12,818 bases of DNA. Source: Candidatus Latescibacterota bacterium (GTDB lineage Bacteria; Latescibacterota; 4484-107; B68-G9). The stretch spans positions 1-12,818 of the forward strand of contig DTYS01000306.1 of assembly GCA_012961755.1 (NCBI GenBank), in the 5' to 3' direction. Below are positions 1 to 5,991 of the stretch, one piece after another (the first letter of the stretch is position 1; each line of letters begins with the position of its first letter). The notes below the pieces were generated by a model. It was not told the DNA's origin, did no database searches, and saw nothing but the letters and a program-made list of their open reading frames with translations. The position numbers were made by a program, and so were the translations under genes.

Positions 1-924
1 AGGGAGTGGAGTCCCGTACTTTTCTACGGCAGACGTTGGTACTCTAAGACGACGGAGACGGTAACCTTAGGAGCAACTTTCCTCTACAGGAACGAGGGGG
101 ACGGCACCTTCACCGAGGTGGCCCTCCTCTCCGGAGTTGCGTACAACGAGGACGGGAGGGAGGAGTCCAGCATGGGAGTGGACTTCGGAGACTACGACAA
201 CGACGGTGACCTCGACATATTCGTCCCCGACTTCCAAGGCGAGACCTTCACCTTGTACAGGAACGAAGGGGACGGATTCTTCGTAGACGTCTCTTCGGCC
301 TGTGGTATAGCCGCCCCCACCCTAAAGTACGTGGGATGGGGAGGAGGATTCCTCGACTACGACAACGACGGTGACCTCGATATATTCGTAGCCACTGGCC
401 ACGTCCTTGAGAACGTCCAGCTCTTCGACCCTGGGACCTCATACCCCCAAAGGAACCTCCTCTTCAGGAACACCGGACCTGAAGGAGGCTACAGGTTCGT
501 GGAAGTGAGCGATTCCTCCGGGCCCGGCCTCCGGATCGTTAAGCCGAGCAGAGGGGTCGCCTTCGGCGACTATGACAACGATGGAGATGTAGACATATTA
601 GTGATCAACTGCAACGACACGGCTACCCTCCTCAGGAACGAGTGTGGAAACCGCAACCATTGGCTCACCCTTAAGCTCGTGGGCACCAAAAGTAACAGGA
701 GTGGGATAGGTTCAAGGGTGAGGCTTATATCTGGTGACCTCGTCCAGGTAAGAGAGGTGAAGGCTGGAAACAGCCTCTATAGCCTCAGTGACCTAAGGGT
801 CCACTTCGGCCTTGGAAGGAGGAGGGGAGCAGAGAGGATAGAGATAAGGTGGCCGAGCGGAACGATCCAGGTCCTGGAGGACGTAGAGGCTGACAGGTTC
901 ATTACTGTCGTGGAACCTAAGTAA
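1..924 (+). CDS. FG-GAP/VCBS repeat protein with C-terminal ASPIC/UnbV domain (5' end outside window)
   Basis: The reading frame is open from base 1 to the TAA at 922-924, so the start lies upstream and 307 residues are visible. Three copies of a Ca2+-binding loop of the form DYDNDGDLDIFV (encoded near 190, 355 and 568) are typical of FG-GAP/VCBS beta-propeller repeats. They are preceded by the family phrase FLYRNEGDGTF. From about 640 the protein has the ASPIC/UnbV domain (NHWLTLKLVG, then GIGSRV, VKAGNSLYS, VHFGLG, IEIRWPSG). CRTAC1-like proteins with this order are secreted or surface exposed; no enzyme activity is implied. The first about 28 visible residues do not look like a propeller repeat, and other frames there carry repeat-like phrases, so a frameshift or sequence error near the left edge is possible. 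The first two thirds of the gene are C-rich on the coding strand, unlike most of the downstream genes. Family assignment is firm; role unknown. Confidence 0.9.
   Translation, partial: REWSPVLFYGRRWYSKTTETVTLGATFLYRNEGDGTFTEVALLSGVAYNEDGREESSMGVDFGDYDNDGDLDIFVPDFQGETFTLYRNEGDGFFVDVSSACGIAAPTLKYVGWGGGFLDYDNDGDLDIFVATGHVLENVQLFDPGTSYPQRNLLFRNTGPEGGYRFVEVSDSSGPGLRIVKPSRGVAFGDYDNDGDVDILVINCNDTATLLRNECGNRNHWLTLKLVGTKSNRSGIGSRVRLISGDLVQVREVKAGNSLYSLSDLRVHFGLGRRRGAERIEIRWPSGTIQVLEDVEADRFITVVEPK
190..380 (+). repeat. Duplicated 26-base Ca2+-loop coding unit (190-215 and 355-380)
   Basis: The 26 bases coding for DYDNDGDLD are identical at 190-215 and 355-380, including synonymous positions. The third copy of the motif, starting at 568, differs at several synonymous sites. 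The identity fits recent repeat duplication or conversion within the propeller gene. Confidence 0.8.
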
Positions 925-930
925 TATGGA

Positions 931-948
931 GCGGATCGCCTGATCTGC
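931..948 (+). terminator. Hairpin after the FG-GAP/ASPIC gene, possible weak terminator
   Basis: GCGGATC (931-937) can pair with GATCTGC (942-948) over 7 base pairs including one G-U, around a 4-base loop. It begins 6 bases after the stop codon of the upstream gene. There is no U-tract behind it, so it is not a standard intrinsic terminator. It may protect the transcript end or simply be chance. Confidence 0.3.
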
Positions 949-1020
949 CGGTGGAGGGACGAGGCTACCAGATGTCGAAAAGGAAAGCCATACCGGAACC
1001 TCCTACGCGAGTGATAAGTT

Positions 1021-1037
1021 GAAAGTGCTTGACTTTC
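1021..1037. promoter_or_regulatory. Inverted repeat overlapping the -35 box, candidate operator
   Basis: GAAAGT (1021-1026) and ACTTTC (1032-1037) form a perfect 6-base inverted repeat with a 5-base spacer. The right arm overlaps the -35 hexamer of the predicted operon promoter. A protein bound here would block RNA polymerase. No regulator is encoded in the window, and a 6-base palindrome can arise by chance. Confidence 0.35.
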
Positions 1038-1057
1038 GGCTGAGGTTTTGGTATCTT
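1029..1057 (+). promoter_or_regulatory. Sigma70-type promoter of the porU-like operon
   Basis: The -35 box TTGACT is at 1029-1034 (5 of 6 consensus bases). A 17-base spacer separates it from the -10 box TATCTT at 1052-1057 (4 of 6). It sits in an AT-rich dip in the only intergenic gap of the window and points at the sortase gene. Transcription would start near 1064, giving a leader of about 34 bases to the ATG at 1098. No further gap large enough for a promoter occurs downstream, so it may drive the whole set of genes to the window end. Confidence 0.6.
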
Positions 1058-1097
1058 TCTATAAAAGACGGGACGAACCTTCAAGATCATCGATAGG

Positions 1098-4000
1098 ATG
1101 GGGAGATCTGTAGCTCGGATGGGAGATTTCATAACGGGCGTCGGACTGGTAGTTCGGCGCCTTTATAGTCCCAGGAAGTTCCTCTCGGGAGCCTTAGGGT
1201 TTATCTCCGCCTTAAGCATGGCGGAGGCCGAGGTCTACCTGGACTCATACGGGGACTGGGGGGTGAGGCTCGTATGTGTGCCGGGAAGGTTGGAGTGGGT
1301 AAAGAGGGAAGATGGGACGATACCCGTAATGGAAGGGGCCGTTCCCTCCGCGAGGCCGGGCGCCCCTATGGTCCCGATCTACGGTGTGAGAGTCGCCCTT
1401 CCGCCCGAGGGCAGGGTTTGGTTGGAGGGGATGTCGATGGCGGGGTCGGAGGTGATCAGGGCGGGGAAGCTCCTTCCCTGTCCCGAGGTCGTGGAGGGAG
1501 GGAGGTTCGGGAAGGAGGTGTACAAGGATGATCCCGAAATATACAGAAGGGATGCCCTCTGGCCGAAGGGTCCGGTGATGCTCAGAAGATCCCAAGTCGT
1601 AAGGGGGCTGAGGACGGCCTTCGTCGAATTTTATCCCCTGAGGTACAACCCCGTCCGGGAGGAGGTGGTGCTGTGCACCAGGATCGAGGTCACAGTGCGC
1701 TTCGACGGGAAGAAGTCGGGCCGCGCGGGAGACGCCTCGGATAGAGCCCTGTTGGAAAGCATAGTCATAAATCCTGAGCAAGCCGTAGGATGGTTCGTGC
1801 CGAGGAGGGCGAGGAGACCGTCGGGGAGTCCCTTCAGGGACGGAACCTGGATAAAGATAGGGGTAAAGAAGGAGGGTATGTATAAGGTCACGGGTTCGGA
1901 GCTCAGGGATGTGGGAGTTTCCTTGGAGGACCTGGATCCACGGACCGTAAAGGTCTTCTACGGGGGGGGGTTACCGCTTCCGACCTCCTCGAAGGAGCCG
2001 AGGCCTAAGCTGAGGGAAGTTTCTATATGGGTCGAGGACGGGGGGGATGGGAGGCTGGACGGGGAAGATTACGTGCTGTTCTACGGCGAGCCTGTGGACA
2101 AGTGGGTATGGGACGGGGATAGCCTACGGTACGTCCTGAACCCTTACACTTCGGAGAACGTCTACTGGCTGACGTTCGGAGGAAGGGAAGGGAGGAGGAT
2201 GGAGGTACTGGACGGGAGCCTGAGGCCGGCGGAGGTCAGAGGGACCTACAGGGAGCGTGTCCATAGGGAGGTGGAGAGGTACCCCCTCTACGAGAGGTCG
2301 GGGACGGAGTGGTACTGGGAGGTCTACAGGGGGGATACGAAGACGTACTCCTTCTTGATATACGACGCGGTCTCCGAGGACTCCTTAAGGGTGAGGGTGT
2401 TCTTCAGGGGGCCGCCCTGTTATTTCAGGGTGTTCTTCAACGGCTCCTTCCTGGGAAGGGGGATACCCCCTAAGCTGGACCATCCCTTCACAGTTTCCGG
2501 TATAGGAAGGTTCAGGGATGGGGTGAACACTTTGACCTTCAGCCAGATAGATTCTAACAAGGCGAAGTTAGACTGGGTGGAACTCGAATATACGCGCAGG
2601 TTGGTCGCGAGGGACGGAAGGCTCTTCTTCACAGTGGAAGGGACCTCCGGACCGGTCAACTTCAGGGTCGAGAGGATCGGGGACGGGGCCGAGGTCTTCA
2701 GGGTGACGGACCCGTGGGATGTAGGGAGGGTAGAAGGGATGGAGCTTAAGGAAGGTGTCCTCACCTTCGGAGACTCGCTCTCGGGAGGGCCAGTGAGGTA
2801 TCTGGTACTCGGGCCGTCCGAGTTTTCGAGGCCGGATTTCATTCTGAGGGACAGGAACTCAGACCTAAGGGGGATGGGGGGGGCGGACTACATCGTGATA
2901 GCCCACAGGGACCTCTTAAGGGAGGCGGAGGAGCTCGTAAGGTGGAGGGAGGAACGGGGCATGAGGGCTATAGCTGTGGATGTGGAGGACGTGTACGATG
3001 AGTTCGCATGGGGCCTGGAGGACCCGACCGCTATGAGGGACTTTCTGAAGTACGCTTACGAAGTCTGGAACCCGAGGCCCTCGTTCGCCCTGCTCTTCGG
3101 GAACGGACACTTCGACTTCCGGAACCGTTCCGGTTCCAGCCCACCTGAACTTATCCCCCCCTACGAGGAGGGAGCCTTGGAGTCGGACCTGTGGTTCGGG
3201 TGCGTGGACGGGGAGGATCTCCTGCCCGATATAGCAGTGGGAAGGTTGCCGGTGACCACCCCTGAGGAGGCGAGGACGGTCGTGGAGAAGATAAAGGATT
3301 ACGAAAGCAGGAAGGAGAGGGGGCCATGGCAGGACAGGGTCATCCTGGTGGGGGACGATGAGTGGGGCGGGATTTGGGACCCCAGCAACCCCTCCTTCAC
3401 CCGGGACACTGAGATCATAGCAAGATACGATATTCCCTCCCTCTTCAACCAGGTGAAGATATACCTTATGGAGTACCCAAGGGATAGCTCCGGGGAAAAG
3501 CCCCAGGCGAGGGAGGCCCTTATAAGGGAGATAAACAGGGGGGCCATCCTCTGCAACTACATAGGGCACGGAAACTACGATGTCTTGGCACACGAGCATG
3601 TCCTTAGGGGATCGGCGGACGTGGGGCTTTTGGAGAACGGGAGGAAACTTCCCTTCTTCTTCTTCTCCTCATGTAGCAACGCCCACTTTGACGATCCTGT
3701 GAGGCTTTCCATATCCGAAAGGTTACTTCTGTCCGATAGGGGAGGAGGGATAGGGGTAATAGCTGCGGCGAGGAAGACCTTCCACGAGGGAAACGTCGCC
3801 CTGAACAGGAACTTCTACCGTGTCCTCTTCGGGGGAAGGGATATGTCCGTGGGGATGGCGTTCGTGGGAGGCATAGGGAGGTTAAGCCCGGACCTTATGG
3901 ATAACGCGAGGAAGTTCGTGCTCTTGGGTGACCCGGCACTTAGTCTGGCGATGCCCGAGCTTGAAGTGAGGCTCTCGGCCCCGGACAGCATAAAGGCCCT

Positions 4001-4943
4001 AGCGGAGCTCAAGGTCTCCGGGGAGGTATACAGGGACGGTGAGCTGGCCAAGGATTTTCGTGGGGAAGTACTCCTGGAGATATTCGACTCCGCGAACATG
4101 GTCCGCCGCAGGTTGGGTGGTATCACACTGAGTTACCTGCTTCCCGGGGTGCCCCTGTTCAGGGGGGTCTTCCCGGTGGAGGGAGGGAGGTTCGTGGGGG
4201 CAGCGAGGATGCCCAAGGCGATATCGTACGGTGAGCACCTGGGAAGGATAAGTGCCTTCGTGTGGGGGAAGGAAGGGGATGGGGCGGGCCTCCTGGATTC
4301 GCTCTTCGTAGGGGGAACCGGTGAGGCGTCCGTAGATAGGGAAGGACCGAGGATAAGGATAGGGTTCGAGGGACAGGAGTTCGCGGACGGGGATTTCGTG
4401 CCCTCGTCCTGCGTGTTGGTGGCGGAGCTCGAGGACGAAAGCGGGATAAACATCACAGGGGAACTTGGACACGATATAGAAGCTTGGGTGGACGGAAGGA
4501 ACTACAAGCTCACGGATTCCTTCGTGGCGCAGGGGGACTACAGGAAGGGGAAGGTACGACTTCCCCTCAGGGGGATAAGGCCGGGCCTGCATAGGGCGGT
4601 GGTCAAGGCTTGGGACATATTTAACAACCCTTCCGAAGCTGAGGTCACCTTCAGGGTGGCGGGGGAGGTGGAGATATCGGACGTCCTATGTTACCCCAAC
4701 CCTATGGACAGGGAGACCACCTTCACGTTCGTGCTGAGCGGGCCGGCGCGCGTCCGCATAAGGATATACACGCTTTCCGGCCGGCTGGTGGACACCTTGG
4801 AGGGAGAGGGAAAGGTCGGGTTCAACACGTTCCCCTGGAGGCCGAGGAGGCCGTTGGCCGGTGGAGTCTACATATTCAAGGTCGAGGCGGAGGCAGAAGG
4901 TGGCAAGGCCTCGTGTATAGAGAAACTTGCAGTTTACAGGTAA
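1098..4943 (+). CDS. porU: PorU-like type IX secretion sortase, gingipain (C25) fold
   Basis: This 1281-residue protein resembles PorU, the outer-membrane C25 cysteine peptidase that removes T9SS sorting domains and joins cargo to a surface glycolipid. A signal-like hydrophobic stretch (FLSGALGFISALSMAEA, about residues 29-45) follows a long basic N-region. The C25 domain spans about 590-970, with catalytic His824 in NYIGHGN and Cys859 in FSSCSNAHFD, both intact. The last about 86 residues (from YPNP) form a T9SS-type C-terminal domain; Porphyromonas PorU also carries one, which is kept. The length is slightly above that of Porphyromonas PorU (about 1160 residues). Start choice is open: ATG 1098 has no well-spaced ribosome site, and ATG 1119 has GGGGAG 13 bases upstream. 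A run of nine G at 1962-1970 encodes Gly289-291. The porV-like gene follows after 11 bases. A secreted gingipain-type protease rather than the sortase is the main alternative, made less likely by adjacent porV. Confidence 0.85.
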   Translation: MGRSVARMGDFITGVGLVVRRLYSPRKFLSGALGFISALSMAEAEVYLDSYGDWGVRLVCVPGRLEWVKREDGTIPVMEGAVPSARPGAPMVPIYGVRVALPPEGRVWLEGMSMAGSEVIRAGKLLPCPEVVEGGRFGKEVYKDDPEIYRRDALWPKGPVMLRRSQVVRGLRTAFVEFYPLRYNPVREEVVLCTRIEVTVRFDGKKSGRAGDASDRALLESIVINPEQAVGWFVPRRARRPSGSPFRDGTWIKIGVKKEGMYKVTGSELRDVGVSLEDLDPRTVKVFYGGGLPLPTSSKEPRPKLREVSIWVEDGGDGRLDGEDYVLFYGEPVDKWVWDGDSLRYVLNPYTSENVYWLTFGGREGRRMEVLDGSLRPAEVRGTYRERVHREVERYPLYERSGTEWYWEVYRGDTKTYSFLIYDAVSEDSLRVRVFFRGPPCYFRVFFNGSFLGRGIPPKLDHPFTVSGIGRFRDGVNTLTFSQIDSNKAKLDWVELEYTRRLVARDGRLFFTVEGTSGPVNFRVERIGDGAEVFRVTDPWDVGRVEGMELKEGVLTFGDSLSGGPVRYLVLGPSEFSRPDFILRDRNSDLRGMGGADYIVIAHRDLLREAEELVRWREERGMRAIAVDVEDVYDEFAWGLEDPTAMRDFLKYAYEVWNPRPSFALLFGNGHFDFRNRSGSSPPELIPPYEEGALESDLWFGCVDGEDLLPDIAVGRLPVTTPEEARTVVEKIKDYESRKERGPWQDRVILVGDDEWGGIWDPSNPSFTRDTEIIARYDIPSLFNQVKIYLMEYPRDSSGEKPQAREALIREINRGAILCNYIGHGNYDVLAHEHVLRGSADVGLLENGRKLPFFFFSSCSNAHFDDPVRLSISERLLLSDRGGGIGVIAAARKTFHEGNVALNRNFYRVLFGGRDMSVGMAFVGGIGRLSPDLMDNARKFVLLGDPALSLAMPELEVRLSAPDSIKALAELKVSGEVYRDGELAKDFRGEVLLEIFDSANMVRRRLGGITLSYLLPGVPLFRGVFPVEGGRFVGAARMPKAISYGEHLGRISAFVWGKEGDGAGLLDSLFVGGTGEASVDREGPRIRIGFEGQEFADGDFVPSSCVLVAELEDESGINITGELGHDIEAWVDGRNYKLTDSFVAQGDYRKGKVRLPLRGIRPGLHRAVVKAWDIFNNPSEAEVTFRVAGEVEISDVLCYPNPMDRETTFTFVLSGPARVRIRIYTLSGRLVDTLEGEGKVGFNTFPWRPRRPLAGGVYIFKVEAEAEGGKASCIEKLAVYR
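1962..1970 (+). repeat. Nine-base G homopolymer inside the sortase gene
   Basis: Nine consecutive G encode three glycines (residues 289-291 of the sortase, counted from ATG 1098). It is the longest G-run I found in the window; others of 7-8 G lie at 2876-2883, 7696-7702, 8614-8620 and 9650-9656. Slippage here would shift the frame before the catalytic domain. Confidence 0.85.
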
Positions 4944-4949
4944 AGGAGG
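4943..4949 (+). promoter_or_regulatory. Strong ribosome binding site of the porV-like gene
   Basis: AAGGAGG (within 4943-4949) lies 5 bases before ATG 4955 and directly behind the sortase stop codon. It decides the start: the same frame is open upstream to 4688, but that part overlaps the sortase gene and has no signal peptide. Confidence 0.85.
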
Positions 4950-4954
4950 CAAAG

Positions 4955-5983
4955 ATGAGAAGGTGGATCTTAGTGGGAGCCTTAAGTGTGCTTTTGGGGA
5001 CTTCTCACTCGCACGCCACTAACGAAAGTCAGGCCGCGGCGTTGTTCCTCCTCATCGAGCCGGGGGCTTGGGTGGGAGCTATGGGTGGGTCCTTCGTGAC
5101 GCTCTCCCAAGATGTGCTCTGTACCTACTACAACCCGGCAGGTCTTGCAGGACAGAGGGATAAGCAGTTAACGTTTATGCACACGGACTGGCTTCCGGCC
5201 TTGGTGAGCGACATGTATTACGAATACTTCGGTTACTCCCAGTATCTCAAGGGATGGGGGAACGTGGGAGTGGCGTTCACCTTCCTCGATATGGGTAAGC
5301 AGATCTACACGACCGAGTACGGGACCGAACAGGGAACCTTCCACTCGTACGATGCTGCCCTTTCCTTCTCCTACGGGACCTATATGTCCAGGAGGCTCGC
5401 CTTGGGGGTAACTTTGAAGTTCGTGTACAGCCACCTGGCCGAGACCGGGGCCGGCCACGAGAGGGGCAAGGGGATAGGGAGCTCGGTGGCCATGGACTTG
5501 GGCTTGCTCTACTACACCTCGGTCCCCGGCCTCAGGGTGGGGGCAGCTCTTAAGAACGTGGGCCCCAAGATATCGTACATAGACGTCGCTCAGGCCGACC
5601 CCCTTCCCACCTACTTCGCTGTAGGGGCCTCGTGGAAGGTCCTGGACACGGAGTACAACGATGTGGTCATCGTATTGGACCTCTACAAACCCTTGGTCAG
5701 GAGGAAGGGCTCGAGGCTCCAGGCCCTCCTCTCGGCCTGGACGGATGAGGGCCTTAAGGAGGAGCTGGAGCAAGTGGACCTGCACTTAGGGGTGGAGTAC
5801 ACCTACAGTTCGTTCTTGGCCCTGAGGGCGGGCTATTCGTACGATAAGGACGGGGAGCTTAAGACCCCCACTTTCGGGTTCGGTCTGAGGTACAACTGGA
5901 TACAGATGGACTATGCTTACCTTCCCGCCAGGAACACGGCCCTCGAGGACAACCAAAGGTTCTCCGTGACGTTAAGGTGGTAG
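4955..5983 (+). CDS. porV: PorV-like outer-membrane barrel of type IX secretion
   Basis: The 342-residue product begins with a signal peptide (MRRWILVGALSVLLGTSHSHA). It continues with the PorV/PorQ (UPF0164) opening: EPGAWVGAMGGSFVTLSQDV followed by YYNPAGLAG. The rest is alternating aromatic and glycine-rich strands typical of an FadL-type barrel (for example GVAFTFLDMG, YDAALSFSYG, GVEYTYSSFLALRAGYSY) and ends in Trp (FSVTLRW), as outer-membrane barrels often do. In known systems PorV carries cargo from the T9SS translocon to the PorU sortase, and porU and porV are commonly neighbours, as here. ATG 4955 is fixed by the ribosome site and signal peptide. The gene ends 8 bases before the next start. 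PorQ or another UPF0164 member is possible, but adjacency to the sortase favours PorV. Confidence 0.85.
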   Translation: MRRWILVGALSVLLGTSHSHATNESQAAALFLLIEPGAWVGAMGGSFVTLSQDVLCTYYNPAGLAGQRDKQLTFMHTDWLPALVSDMYYEYFGYSQYLKGWGNVGVAFTFLDMGKQIYTTEYGTEQGTFHSYDAALSFSYGTYMSRRLALGVTLKFVYSHLAETGAGHERGKGIGSSVAMDLGLLYYTSVPGLRVGAALKNVGPKISYIDVAQADPLPTYFAVGASWKVLDTEYNDVVIVLDLYKPLVRRKGSRLQALLSAWTDEGLKEELEQVDLHLGVEYTYSSFLALRAGYSYDKDGELKTPTFGFGLRYNWIQMDYAYLPARNTALEDNQRFSVTLRW

Positions 5984-5991
5984 GGGGACGA

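Noticed and set aside
1060..1065. TATAAA as the -10 box of the operon promoter
   Set aside because: It lies 25 bases from the TTGACT box, too far for sigma70. TATCTT at 1052-1057 has the ideal 17-base spacing.
2916..3599. Antisense open frame (227 codons) opposite the sortase catalytic domain
   Set aside because: The + strand here encodes the C25 domain with well-kept motifs; the antisense product is low in recognisable structure and lacks a start context.
4688..4954. Upstream in-frame extension of the porV-like gene
   Set aside because: It overlaps the sortase sorting domain; the AAGGAGG site and signal peptide place the start at 4955.
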